Positions 44,541 through 53,273 of a DNA stretch of 64,000 bases are shown here, in pieces. Position numbers and translations under genes: made by a program. Source of the stretch: Bradyrhizobium sp. Leo170 (lineage in GTDB: Bacteria > Pseudomonadota > Alphaproteobacteria > Rhizobiales > Xanthobacteraceae); the NCBI RefSeq assembly GCF_004296405.1, contig NZ_PSRR01000002.1, forward strand, positions 1 through 64,000, written 5' to 3'. Within the stretch, counting starts at the first letter, position 1, and every line of letters starts with the position of its first letter. The notes below the pieces were generated by a model. That model worked only from the letters and a program-made list of their open reading frames with translations. It did not search any database and had not been told where the DNA came from.

Positions 44541-45485
44541 TTATTTGAAGCTACTCTGATCAGCCTGACGATCGACCATAGCGTCCGAGCGAGTTGATTT
44601 GCCTTGTCTCGCCTTCTGGAGGCCCTTTATGTGGGACCAACCGATACGCAGCGTAGCTTCCATTCTGTCCATGGAGTTGCGCGGGAACCGCGTGCGGCTT
44701 CGAAACGAGTCGTACAACGCGGCATTCGCGTTTGGAACGCCAGCTCTCCAAGGTTTGTTCCAGGTCGTGAAATGAACTATGTTGGGCTTGTACTCGCCCG
44801 CTAATTCAGAGACGTCGAGCTTCTCGTTGTAAGCTAGATAGTTCCATCGGGAATCGAGCTTTTTCCAAAGGCCATCGCACGCAACATTCAATGCGTCTTG
44901 ATCCGAGTAGGGCGATCCAGGACAGCGCTTGAGATATTCTAACGCTGTTTCGACGATTTGCGCCTTTCGCCATTGGTGCAGGTCTATCAGAAGTACACCG
45001 GCGTTAAAGTAATCTCGCACGCGAGGTACCGGTAGGCGAACGGTTTGATTTTTCAGCTGAGAATCGAGACCGTCCAAAACCGCGCCAAGAACACTTCCCT
45101 CCAGATCTGTTGCCCAGAGCGCCTGCAGATCATCAAGAGCGAGAAGATCGCAGTCCAGATACAATACCTTGGAGACCGTATCCGGGAAAATACGCGGAAT
45201 GAGGAATCGGGCGTAGGTGATTTTTGAAATGTAACTAATCGTCGAGAACTCCTGGAACATTCCCAAGTCCACCTCGATCCATCGGATCGACGCAGAACCA
45301 TGCGGAAGGGAGTCCAATATCCTCCTTCGAACACGCTCGGAAAGCCCGTCGGCAAGCACATGAAACTCGAGCGGTTCGCCGCTTCTATCCGTTTCCACAA
45401 TCGACCGCAGGGTCGTCGCGAGTGGCATGGCGTAACGCCTGTCACAAGCGAGGACGATTGGACCTCGTATCCGTTTTGAGTCCAT
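44541..45485 (-). CDS. GT8 glycosyltransferase
   Basis: A 314-residue protein of family 8 (galactosyl/glucosyltransferases such as WaaI/WaaJ and GspA). IVLACDRRYAMPLATTLRSI opens the fold. VLYLDCDLLAL carries the DxD metal motif, DYFNAGVLLIDLHQWR and YSDQDALNVAC are the next conserved blocks, and IVHFTTWNKPW holds the late His. These retaining enzymes use UDP-glucose or UDP-galactose. The gene begins directly after the stop codon of the preceding GT2 gene (TAG then ATG), so the two are translated together. It is the last gene in the minus-strand run from 58473. Confidence 0.92.
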   Translation of the reverse strand: MDSKRIRGPIVLACDRRYAMPLATTLRSIVETDRSGEPLEFHVLADGLSERVRRRILDSLPHGSASIRWIEVDLGMFQEFSTISYISKITYARFLIPRIFPDTVSKVLYLDCDLLALDDLQALWATDLEGSVLGAVLDGLDSQLKNQTVRLPVPRVRDYFNAGVLLIDLHQWRKAQIVETALEYLKRCPGSPYSDQDALNVACDGLWKKLDSRWNYLAYNEKLDVSELAGEYKPNIVHFTTWNKPWRAGVPNANAALYDSFRSRTRFPRNSMDRMEATLRIGWSHIKGLQKARQGKSTRSDAMVDRQADQSSFK

Positions 45486-46547
45486 CTAATGACCTACATG
45501 GTTCCCGGAGGAGAAATGACTGCTATCGACCTCGGGTTGATGCTGACTCTTCGGCGATTGCGATGCCCACCCCAATAGCTTGCCCGGCGTCCTTCTGATA
45601 ACTGACAAAGCCCATTGACGGCCGCCCTCGCCCGGAATCTTCAGCAACCGCCAGAGCGGAGGCAAGTAACGCAGCCGGCGATCCATAGCCATCGCCTCGC
45701 GCATGAGGCGGAGGCCGTCATTAAGGCGGCCCCGTCGCAGCAACGCGATCCCGCTCTGGAATATTCGCTCGGCCAATGCATGACGAGCTAAGCCTTTCAA
45801 GTCACGCGAGGTGCCGAGACGATCCCCGTATTCATCGAAGAAGCTCTCAAACGCAAGTTGACACTGTCGATAGTCGGATATTATCTCGGCAAAGTACGCG
45901 TTAGACATAGCAGTTGAGTGCCTTCGATAGATTGCCTGCACCGCGTCGATGCGCGCCACCGAACCGCTCGCCGCGAAACGAAGCCACATCTCCATATCGC
46001 CGCTGTGCGGCAACGATGCTCGATAGCCGCCGATTGCTTTTTGCGTACTCGTTCGCGCAATAGCGGTCGGCGTCCAAACAAAGTTCGTCGCAATCGCACA
46101 CATCTCTTCCAGGAGATCCTGGCGAGCCCACGTGTAGTCTTGCGTCGGTTCGATATTCGGGATCGGCGAATCATCGTTCCAACTGACGCATTCGCCATGC
46201 GTGAGAACAACGTCCGGATTTTTGTCCATGATTTCGACGGCGCGTTCGAGTGCGCCGGCGACCAGCAGATCATCCGCAGACAACAGAAGGAAGTAATCGG
46301 CGGAGGCCCAGGCAATTCCCTCATTGTATGTGCCGATATGCCCCTTGTTCCGCTCGTGCGCGACCACGGTCACTCGAGGGTCGTCTCGCGCCAACTTTCT
46401 CGCCACCGAGAGCGAATTATCGGACGAAGCGTCATCGATGATCAGCACGCGAAGATCTGCGACGGACTGCCTGAGAACGCTCCCCACGCAGGCTTCAAGG
46501 AACCGCCCATAATTGTAACAGGGTACAACGATATCGACTTTGGCCAT
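45486..46547 (-). CDS. GT2 glycosyltransferase
   Basis: A 353-residue protein starting MAKVDIVVPCYNYGRFLEAC. LRVLIIDDASSDNS and FLLLSADDLLVAGALE give the GT-A fold and its acidic metal motif (SADD). WTPTAIARTS and a late HSGDMEMWLRFA block are typical of GT2 enzymes of exopolysaccharide loci. The ATG at 46547 was chosen because homology starts there; a further frame upstream to 46619 is unlikely. Its stop abuts the GT8 start. Upstream is the DegT aminotransferase, 79 bases away. It probably adds one sugar to the lipid-linked repeat unit. Confidence 0.9.
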   Translation of the reverse strand: MAKVDIVVPCYNYGRFLEACVGSVLRQSVADLRVLIIDDASSDNSLSVARKLARDDPRVTVVAHERNKGHIGTYNEGIAWASADYFLLLSADDLLVAGALERAVEIMDKNPDVVLTHGECVSWNDDSPIPNIEPTQDYTWARQDLLEEMCAIATNFVWTPTAIARTSTQKAIGGYRASLPHSGDMEMWLRFAASGSVARIDAVQAIYRRHSTAMSNAYFAEIISDYRQCQLAFESFFDEYGDRLGTSRDLKGLARHALAERIFQSGIALLRRGRLNDGLRLMREAMAMDRRLRYLPPLWRLLKIPGEGGRQWALSVIRRTPGKLLGWASQSPKSQHQPEVDSSHFSSGNHVGH

Positions 46548-46626
46548 GCGCCTGATTCCCTGAGCCCAACCGAAATGATCGGCGTCACCAGCGCAACTGC
46601 CGGCTCGCGACATCGACACGATCTGT

Positions 46627-47766
46627 TTAGACTTGAAGTTCTTTCTTCAACGTCTCCGCAATCAGCACCTGATTCTCCTCAGTCATCTGGGCGTAGAGCG
46701 GCAGCAGGATCGAGTGATCCTGCGCAAGCTCCGATTGCCGAAGGTCGTGAGGCCGCTTGTCATTCGAGTAGGGTCGCTCGCGATGCGCACACATGATGCC
46801 GCGTCGAGTTGCAATTCCCTGATCGAGGAATCGCTGCATCAGCACCTTCTGATCCACGCCATCCGGCAGTCTGACGCAGTAGCTCTGCCAGTTTGAACGA
46901 GCCCACTGCGGTTCGAAAGGCAAGATCAATCCCTCGATGTTACCGAGCAGTTCCGTGTAGCGGGAGGCAAGCGAGCGACGGCGCGCGACAAGCTCGGAGA
47001 GCCGCTCAAGTTGCTTGCGGCCAACCGAGGCCTGGATATCGGTCATGCGGTAATTGAAGCCCACCATCAGATAGTCTTCGAAAATCACTTGCGCGGAGCC
47101 ATGGCGCACTGTGTCCGGCACACTCATGCCGTGCTGGCGCAGCAGTCTGAACTTTCGATCTAGCTCCGCGTCCGCGGTAGTGAGCATTCCACCCTCGCCG
47201 GTCGTGATGACCTTGCGAGGATGGAACGAAAAGCACGCGATCCGGCCGTGCGGCTTGCCGATCCGCTCCCAGTGGCCGTTCACCCGGACCTCGCTGCCGG
47301 CGGCACAGGCCGCGTCTTCGATCAGGATGAGGCCATGACGATCGGCGAACGCAGCGAGCGCCGCGAGATCGCAGGGCATGCCCATCTGATGAACGGCGAC
47401 GATCGCACGCGTGCGCGACGTGATCGCTTCGGCTACCCGATCCGGATCTATGTTGTAACTGTCCGGGTCGATATCCACGAACACCGGAGTCGCGCCACAA
47501 TATTTGATGCAGTTGGCTGTTGCGATGAAGGAATGACTTGCGGTGATCACCTCGTCGCCAGGCCCGATGTTTGCCGCAGTCAAGGCGACGTGCAATGCCG
47601 TCGTGCAATTCGAGACCGCGCACGCATGAGGCGCACCAACCAGAGCAGCGAATTCCCGCTCGAACGCAGCAACCTGCGGCCCCTGCGAAACCCAGCCGGA
47701 TAGCACGGCCTCGCGAGCCGCGTCGGCCTCCTCCTTGTCAAGAAGCGGAATGGCAATCGGGATCAT
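46627..47766 (-). CDS. DegT/DnrJ/EryC1/StrS sugar aminotransferase (intact)
   Basis: A 379-residue PLP enzyme. GPQVAAFEREFAALVG opens the fold, IEDAACAAG holds Asp151 that contacts the cofactor, and FSFHPRKVITTGEGGM holds the Schiff-base Lys185. MVGFNYRMTDIQAS (as GFNYRMTDIQA) is typical. It transfers an amino group from glutamate to a keto sugar nucleotide. The ATG at 47766 follows AGGAGG at ten bases. It is the only intact aminotransferase of the window, since the second copy at 49982-51090 is frameshifted. It could serve the same pathway, but 4-amino and 3-amino enzymes cannot be told apart here by eye. Confidence 0.92.
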   Translation of the reverse strand: MIPIAIPLLDKEEADAAREAVLSGWVSQGPQVAAFEREFAALVGAPHACAVSNCTTALHVALTAANIGPGDEVITASHSFIATANCIKYCGATPVFVDIDPDSYNIDPDRVAEAITSRTRAIVAVHQMGMPCDLAALAAFADRHGLILIEDAACAAGSEVRVNGHWERIGKPHGRIACFSFHPRKVITTGEGGMLTTADAELDRKFRLLRQHGMSVPDTVRHGSAQVIFEDYLMVGFNYRMTDIQASVGRKQLERLSELVARRRSLASRYTELLGNIEGLILPFEPQWARSNWQSYCVRLPDGVDQKVLMQRFLDQGIATRRGIMCAHRERPYSNDKRPHDLRQSELAQDHSILLPLYAQMTEENQVLIAETLKKELQV

Positions 47767-47907
47767 GAAGCTAGCGCCTCCTGCTTGTGCACTGAGCCCT
47801 CGGTCTCGTAAGACCTGGAGCTGATCCAGTTCGTTGACCACCTGGCAGCCACGTCAAGTCGGATTGGGGCGCCTCGATGTCCTCGCATCACTGGATTTAC
47901 CTTCATT

Positions 47908-47933
47908 GATTTAATATGATATTCAAATTAAAT
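47908..47933. promoter_or_regulatory. AT-rich tract with CAAATTAAA motif
   Basis: GATTTAATATGATATTCAAA runs into TTAAAT, giving CAAATTAAA at about 47924-47932, which reads TTTAATTTG on the minus strand. It lies about 150 bases upstream of the aminotransferase gene at 47766, which suggests a promoter inside the long minus-strand run. Confidence 0.5.
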
Positions 47934-47991
47934 GGCGGGCCATTTAGAATCAAGATATTAGTTGCCGTGCCGCGAACACCCAATTACGCCC

Positions 47992-48852
47992 TCATTTGAG
48001 TGAATCTGCAGTTAGCGCTGCACGAGAAGTCTCATCGCGTTGCCACGGATGAGCTCCACTTCGGGAAGCTATGGTCGCCCTGCGCCGGGCAACAATGTTG
48101 ACACAACAATAGACCAATAATCCGGGCCACAAGCGCGGCTCTTTGAACAGTGCAATGAGCGTCCGATTATTGGCTTCTCCTTTGTTCACGCGCAGTTCGG
48201 GAAAGCGCTGGACGAGCTCGAATATTCCCCTGTAGGCACGCGTTCTGACCGCGATCAGTTGCAGCACAGTGCGTGGGGGGAATACCGTGGAGCTGACGCA
48301 GGGCAGTGTCGCCCGCTCTCCTGGTCTGAACTGAAGACAAACATAGGTGTCATCAGCAATGACATCCGGAAACTGACCGAATCGCCTGCGCCCCGCCTCG
48401 GATAGGGCATAGACGCCAGACCCACCGATTCCCTGGCGCGAAGATGGCAGTCGTGACCGAATTCCGTAGTATTTGCGGACCAGCCAGGAACAGCCCGTCA
48501 CATTGATATCTGCCGTCGGTGCCGCCGCCAAAACGTCGCCCTGCTCGAGGCGCTTCGCCAGAGCTCGAACGGCGTCAAGCGACAGAACAATATCGGCGTC
48601 AGCATAAATCCGAGGAAACCCATTTGAGATTTGATCACCCAGATTCAGCGCGTGGGTTTTGCCTGCGATATCCGACTCGACAACATGGACGATCGGACTG
48701 AAGCGCCGGGCGACGGTCGCAGTGTCGTCAGTACACCCGTTACAAACGACGACCACGCCGATCTCGTCCGAAGCCGGGTTGGTGACCCACTGGCTCAGCG
48801 TCCGCGCAATCACGGAACTCTCGTTGTGGGCCGGAACGACGATCGAAATCAT
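47992..48852 (-). CDS. GT2-like glycosyltransferase
   Basis: A 286-residue protein. MISIVVPAHNESSVIARTL opens the fold, VVVVCNGCTDDTA follows, and RIYADADIVLSLDA carries the DxD motif (DAD). GSGVYALSEAGRRRFGQFPDVIADDTYV (as GGSGVYALSEAGR and DVIADDTYV) contains the later acidic residues. The V-P-A-H-N-E opening is the ExoM/dolichol-phosphate-sugar-synthase style of GT2. A C-terminal hydrophobic stretch (LWPGLLVYCCVNIVA) may touch the membrane. The last 25 residues look unconserved. It is 58 bases downstream of the epimerase gene and probably in its operon. Confidence 0.86.
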   Translation of the reverse strand: MISIVVPAHNESSVIARTLSQWVTNPASDEIGVVVVCNGCTDDTATVARRFSPIVHVVESDIAGKTHALNLGDQISNGFPRIYADADIVLSLDAVRALAKRLEQGDVLAAAPTADINVTGCSWLVRKYYGIRSRLPSSRQGIGGSGVYALSEAGRRRFGQFPDVIADDTYVCLQFRPGERATLPCVSSTVFPPRTVLQLIAVRTRAYRGIFELVQRFPELRVNKGEANNRTLIALFKEPRLWPGLLVYCCVNIVARRRATIASRSGAHPWQRDETSRAALTADSLK

Positions 48853-48910
48853 GGCTAGCCGGATCGGAATGGATCAAACTCACCCGCGAGCAGCGGCAGT
48901 GCGATCGGTA

Positions 48911-49915
48911 TCACGAAGCCACCGCTTCTTTCTGGCGGGATGGCTCGAGCGATCCGCGTTCGGCTCGCCACCATTTCACAAGATCGGCAAGTCCCTGTTC
49001 GAGCGGCACACTCAAGCGGAAGCCGAGCAGGCGCTCCGCCTTTCCTGTCGAAGCCAGGCGGCGCGGCACCGGATTGACCGATCGCTCCGGCGCGAATTCC
49101 GGCGACAAGCCACGATGGCCCATCACCGAAGCGAGGGTCGTAGCAAGCTGCAACAGGCTGGTCTCGGTCCCGCTCGCGACATTGAAAACCTGATCGGTGA
49201 GCTTTGCCTTCGCCCCCACAATGTTGGCGCGAGCAACATCGCGAACGTGGACGAAATCCATGGTCTGCTGACCATCGCCGAAGATAATCGGGGGCAGGCC
49301 CGCTTCTAGCCGCTCCATCCAGCGGATCAGCACCTCCGTATAGCGGCCATGGATGTCCATGCGATCGCCATAGACATTGAAATAGCGGAAGGCGACATAG
49401 TCGAGCCCGTGCATGTCGTTGAAGGTGCGCAGCAGCCCTTCGTTGAAGGCCTTAGCCGCCCCATAAAGGGTACGGTTGTCGTAAGGATTCTGCCGCTCCG
49501 TCGTGGGAAACTCCTCCGCCATGCCGTACACCGATGCGGAGGACGCCGCGATAACCTTCTGGACATTGTGCTTGACGCACAGTTCGAGCAGATCGAACGT
49601 CGCGTCGACCATGACTTCCATGGCCAAGCGCGGCTCGGCGGCGCAATGGGTGATGCGGAGTGCGGCCTGATGAAAGACGATGTCGGCCGCCTGCACCAGC
49701 GCTGCCATGAGCTTGCCGTCGCGGATGTCTCCGTGGACGAGTCGCACAGGACCGCGCGAGACGGCGTGCCGAAGATTTTCGGGCCGTCCTCTCACCATGT
49801 TATCAAGCGCAACGATTTCGAGGCACCCTTCGTCGCACAGCAGGTCAATGATGTGCGAGCCGATAAAACCGGCCCCACCCGTAACCAGAATCCGCTTACC
49901 CTTCAGATCAGCCAA
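48911..49915 (-). CDS. NAD-dependent sugar-nucleotide epimerase/dehydratase (extended SDR)
   Basis: A 334-residue protein. ILVTGGAGFIGSHI is the NAD-binding glycine motif (about residues 6-19). VIAASSASVYG and YGAAKAFNE supply the Ser and the YxxxK catalytic pair, and YFNVYGDRMD and GDGQQTMDFVHVRDVA follow. This is the GalE/WbpP-like extended SDR family, which epimerises or dehydrates UDP- or GDP-linked sugars. The exact substrate cannot be read; UDP-GlcNAc or a uronic-acid derivative would fit the Wbp-like neighbours. It follows the frameshifted aminotransferase gene. Confidence 0.88.
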   Translation of the reverse strand: MADLKGKRILVTGGAGFIGSHIIDLLCDEGCLEIVALDNMVRGRPENLRHAVSRGPVRLVHGDIRDGKLMAALVQAADIVFHQAALRITHCAAEPRLAMEVMVDATFDLLELCVKHNVQKVIAASSASVYGMAEEFPTTERQNPYDNRTLYGAAKAFNEGLLRTFNDMHGLDYVAFRYFNVYGDRMDIHGRYTEVLIRWMERLEAGLPPIIFGDGQQTMDFVHVRDVARANIVGAKAKLTDQVFNVASGTETSLLQLATTLASVMGHRGLSPEFAPERSVNPVPRRLASTGKAERLLGFRLSVPLEQGLADLVKWWRAERGSLEPSRQKEAVAS

Positions 49916-49981
49916 GATGCTCTCCTGTTGTTGGAGCTCGGAAAGCAGATGTGCATGACATGCTGCTTTGACCGGGATGCC

Positions 49982-51090
49982 TTAGGCAGCCTCGGCAAGT
50001 ACTGCCTTCTGCAGCCGAGCCACGACTTCTGCCACCTGATCCGGCCGCAGTTCCGCATAGATCGGTAACGAGAGGAATTCGCTCGCCAGCCGTTCAGTGA
50101 CGGGATAATCGCCTGCGCGGCAGCCAAGATTCGCGTAGGCCTTCTGCAGGTGAACCGGAACGGGATAGTGAATGCCCACACCAATTCCGCCTTCCTGCAG
50201 CACCTTCAGCGCCTCGTCACGCCGGGGAAGCCTTACCGCGTAGACGTGGTAGACATGCCGGCTGTGGGTCGGCGCTCGCGGTCGTTCGAACGGAAGCTTC
50301 TCGAGCATGGAATCATACTGCGCAGCCACTGTCCGGCGCCTGTCGGTCCAGGATTCGAGGTGGTCCATTTTGACGTTCAGCACGGCGCCCTGAATGCCGT
50401 CCATGCGGAAATTGTAGCCGGCGACAACGTGATTGTATTTGGATTCCTGGCCCCAATCACGGAGCAGCGAAATCCGTCGTGCGAGGTCCGGGCTGTTGGT
50501 AACCACCGCTCCGCCCTCCCCGTATGCTCCGAGATTCTTGCCGGGATAGAAGCTGAAGCAGCCGAGATCGCCGATGGATCCGGCGCGCGGCCCCTGTATT
50601 CCGCACCATGAGCCTGCGCCGCGTCCTCGATGACGACGAGCCCGTGGCGGCGAGCGATCTCCATGATCGGATCCATGTCCGCCATCAGTCCGTGCAAGTG
50701 CACAGGCAGTATCGCCTTCGTTCGCGGCGTGATCGCGGCTTCTATCAAGGCCGGGTCCATTGTCCAGGAGATCGGGTCGACGTCGACGAACACCGGCTTG
50801 GCGCCGCAGTACAGGATCGCTGCGGTCGTGGCGACGAACGTCATCGATACGGTGATCACCTCATCGCCCGGCCCAATGTCGGCCGCGAGCAGCGCAAGAT
50901 GCAACGCCGAGGTTCCACTATTGACCGCGCGGCAGTGATCAACGTTGCAATAAGCCGCAAAGCGATCCTCAAAGGCGGCAACGTCCGGCCCCAGAACAAA
51001 TTGAGTGCTGTCGATGACCCGCGCAACCGCGGCATCGATCTGTGGCTTGATCTGGCGATACTGAGCCTTCAGGTCCAGAAAAGGTATCAA
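49982..51090 (-). pseudogene. DegT/DnrJ/EryC1/StrS aminotransferase broken by a frameshift (WbpE-like)
   Basis: Reading from 51090, [19 protein letters not shown] through [16 protein letters not shown] follows the DegT family. At about 50580-50593, in a GC run, the frame breaks. The expected continuation ([25 protein letters not shown], here noted as [17 protein letters not shown] with the Schiff-base Lys) appears one frame over and runs on to 49982. Adding one base would restore about 369 residues, the normal family length. The parts upstream and downstream look otherwise undamaged, so it is either a recent mutation or a sequencing error. Next to WbpD- and WbpB-like genes it should be the WbpE-type 3-aminotransferase. 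Confidence 0.85.
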
Positions 51091-51120
51091 GCGGCTATCC
51101 TCTCCGGGTCGCCCGGACCA

Positions 51121-51170
51121 ATTAAATATATTAAATGATTATTCCAGATAAAATTAAATCATATAAATCG
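51121..51170. promoter_or_regulatory. AT-rich tract upstream of the frameshifted aminotransferase gene
   Basis: ATTAAATATATTAAATGATT, then AAAATTAAATCATATAAATC, in the 130-base gap between the WbpD-like gene and the aminotransferase start. It contains an AAAATTAAA variant of the recurring motif. A second promoter within the minus-strand run is possible. Confidence 0.45.
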
Positions 51171-51220
51171 CGCAATGAAAATAGCCGCGCGAAGAAATTT
51201 GAGCTGAATCTAATCCTTGA

Positions 51221-51715
51221 TTAACGGTCTGCGGCTTCCGCGGCGACGTGGCGCGGTTCACGAACCTGCGCGGGTACGCCAGCAACAATCGCCTGCGGTG
51301 GAACGTCCCTTGTCACCACCGCGCCGGCGCCCACGATGGCCCCAGCGCCGATCGTGACACCGCAAAGAATGGTGGCGTTGGATCCAATGGATGCCCCGCG
51401 GCCAATATGGGTTCGTTCCACCTTCCAGTCCGCAGGTCCCTGCAGCTTGCCGTCCGCAGTGGTTGCCCTCGGGTATTTGTCGTTGGTGAACATCACGCCA
51501 TGCCCGATGAAAACCTCGTCCTCGATGGTCACGCCTTCACAGATGAAGCTGTGTGAAGATACCTTGCAGCGCGCCCCGATTTTCGCGCCGATCTGGATTT
51601 CGACGAAAGTTCCTATCCTAGTGTCGTCTCCGACCGAGCAGCCATAGAGATTAACGAGATCCGGATGGAATATTCGGACGTCGCGACCGAGTTGAACATC
51701 CTTCGCGATAGGCAT
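51221..51715 (-). CDS. Hexapeptide N-acetyltransferase (WbpD/WlbB-like)
   Basis: A 164-residue protein made largely of hexapeptide repeats: YGCSVGDDTRIGTFVEIQIGAKIGARCKV (as GDDTRIGTFVEIQ), HSFICEGVTIEDEVFIGHGVMFTND, HIGRGASIGSNATILCGVTIGAGAIVGAGAVVTRDV (as GRGASIGSNATILCGV). Length and wording fit the WbpD/WlbB group, which N-acetylates UDP-2-acetamido-3-amino-2,3-dideoxyglucuronate using acetyl-CoA. The FTNDKYPRA loop is typical of that group. Neighbouring WbpB-like and WbpE-like genes support the assignment. The ATG start gives MPIAKDVQLGRDVRIFHPD, as in relatives. Confidence 0.87.
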   Translation of the reverse strand: MPIAKDVQLGRDVRIFHPDLVNLYGCSVGDDTRIGTFVEIQIGAKIGARCKVSSHSFICEGVTIEDEVFIGHGVMFTNDKYPRATTADGKLQGPADWKVERTHIGRGASIGSNATILCGVTIGAGAIVGAGAVVTRDVPPQAIVAGVPAQVREPRHVAAEAADR

Positions 51716-51752
51716 CTGCTATCTCCAAGCTCTCAACAACCTTGCAACAGTC

Positions 51753-53270
51753 TCATAGACGCCGCAGCCTGAGCCACGGCGCAATCACAACCACCCCACC
51801 TGCCGCTCGATGAAGGTGATGCAGGAGCGGATGTCCGGTGAGCATCAGCCCGAGCCCCCAACAGAGGGCGGCGACACCGCACGCAGCGATTAGGCCAACG
51901 AAGGACGGTACGATCCTCGCTTCGATGAGCGCCGCGGAGACCATCACACCTGAAGCGGACATAGCCGTCACAACGGCGCTCTTCAGCAAAGCACGAGAAA
52001 GATGTTTTGGCTCAAGGGCAAGCCGTCGACCGATGAAATACAAAGCCACAGCAGCCTGGAACGGCAAGGTCAACAATGCTGAAGCTGCCACGGCCTCGGC
52101 CCCAAAGAAAGCTGCGCACAGAATGACGAGAAGCGAGGGCGGTAGGGAGATCAAGGACGACGTGAGCGCGTCGCGCACGCTGCCGGTAGCCACCAAGGTC
52201 GGATAGCTCAAACAGGCGGCGAACAGCGCCAAATTCGCGACGCAGAGAAAGCGAACCAGAGGCACGATTTCCAACCAGTTCTGGCCGAGCAGGATCAGAA
52301 TGATCGGATGCGCCATGATCGCGATGAAGAGCAGAAAGGGCCACTGTACAACCGAAAGCAGCTCAATCGCCTCAAGGTAGGCACTCCTCAGACCCGCCGC
52401 ATCTCTGCTCCTCGAGACGAGGGCGGGCATGATGATGGGGTTCAAGACCTGCACGACGAGCCTGTCGAAAACCTGAGTTATGCCCGTGGCACGGCTGTAC
52501 AAGCCGACAGAGGTAAAGTCGAGAATCTTCGCCAGAAACAGCTGAGGCGACAGGTTATACAACACGTTTATGATGCTTATGCCGCTCGAATACAGGCCGA
52601 AACCGACGACGTCACGAAAATCCGCAACCGATGGCCGAAACACGCCGAAATCGCGATGCTGCCTCAGCAACATGATGGTCAAGACCACGTTGCCCGCTAT
52701 GCCGCCCCAGACCGGCGCCATAAAACCGAAGCTCAACATTGCAAGCGCGATGGATACCGTGGCCCCCACGACGGCGGATGCAAGGTTGCAAATGGCGAGC
52801 TTCCCAAACTCCATGTCACGGCGAAACAGGCCGATAATCGTTCCAGAGAATGGTGCAAGCAGGAAGCTCAGCGCCGAGACCGCGATCCCTTTCCGCAAAC
52901 TTTCCTGCTCGAATAGCTGTGACAGAACGCCCGAAAGTGCGAGCAGCGCCAGCCCGGTGAATGCCGAAATTCCAAACGTGACCGTAAAAGCGGTCTGCAC
53001 GCTGGCGCGCGACAACTCGCGCTTCTGAATCAGGTAGTTGGCACCTCCGAACTCCTGGAAGGACGCGACAACGACTGCCGTCACAGCATTGACGACCGCA
53101 TAAATCCCGAACTCCGCGGGCGTCAGCAGACGTGCCAGCACGGCAGTCGTGACCAGGAACACAACAAGATTGCCGTACCGTTCGATCGCGGAAAAGAAGA
53201 TCGAACGTTTTACGGAGCGCCGCGAACCCGGCGCGGTGCCTGACGGCCCAGGCTGATCGAGGTCCTTCAT
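51753..53270 (-). CDS. Polysaccharide flippase (Wzx/PST family)
   Basis: A 505-residue integral membrane protein with about twelve to fourteen hydrophobic segments, for example GNLVVFLVTTAVLARLLTP, GLALLALSGVLSQLF and VVGATVSIALAMLSFGF. LTPAEFGIYAVVNAVTAVV (as LTPAEFGIYAVV) near residues 45-60 is the signature of Wzx/polysaccharide synthase proteins of the MOP superfamily. It should flip the undecaprenyl-linked repeat unit to the outer face of the inner membrane for the Wzy-like polymerase. It starts three bases after the end of the WbpB-like gene, so the two are coupled. Confidence 0.9.
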   Translation of the reverse strand: MKDLDQPGPSGTAPGSRRSVKRSIFFSAIERYGNLVVFLVTTAVLARLLTPAEFGIYAVVNAVTAVVVASFQEFGGANYLIQKRELSRASVQTAFTVTFGISAFTGLALLALSGVLSQLFEQESLRKGIAVSALSFLLAPFSGTIIGLFRRDMEFGKLAICNLASAVVGATVSIALAMLSFGFMAPVWGGIAGNVVLTIMLLRQHRDFGVFRPSVADFRDVVGFGLYSSGISIINVLYNLSPQLFLAKILDFTSVGLYSRATGITQVFDRLVVQVLNPIIMPALVSRSRDAAGLRSAYLEAIELLSVVQWPFLLFIAIMAHPIILILLGQNWLEIVPLVRFLCVANLALFAACLSYPTLVATGSVRDALTSSLISLPPSLLVILCAAFFGAEAVAASALLTLPFQAAVALYFIGRRLALEPKHLSRALLKSAVVTAMSASGVMVSAALIEARIVPSFVGLIAACGVAALCWGLGLMLTGHPLLHHLHRAAGGVVVIAPWLRLRRL

Positions 53271-53273
53271 GTA

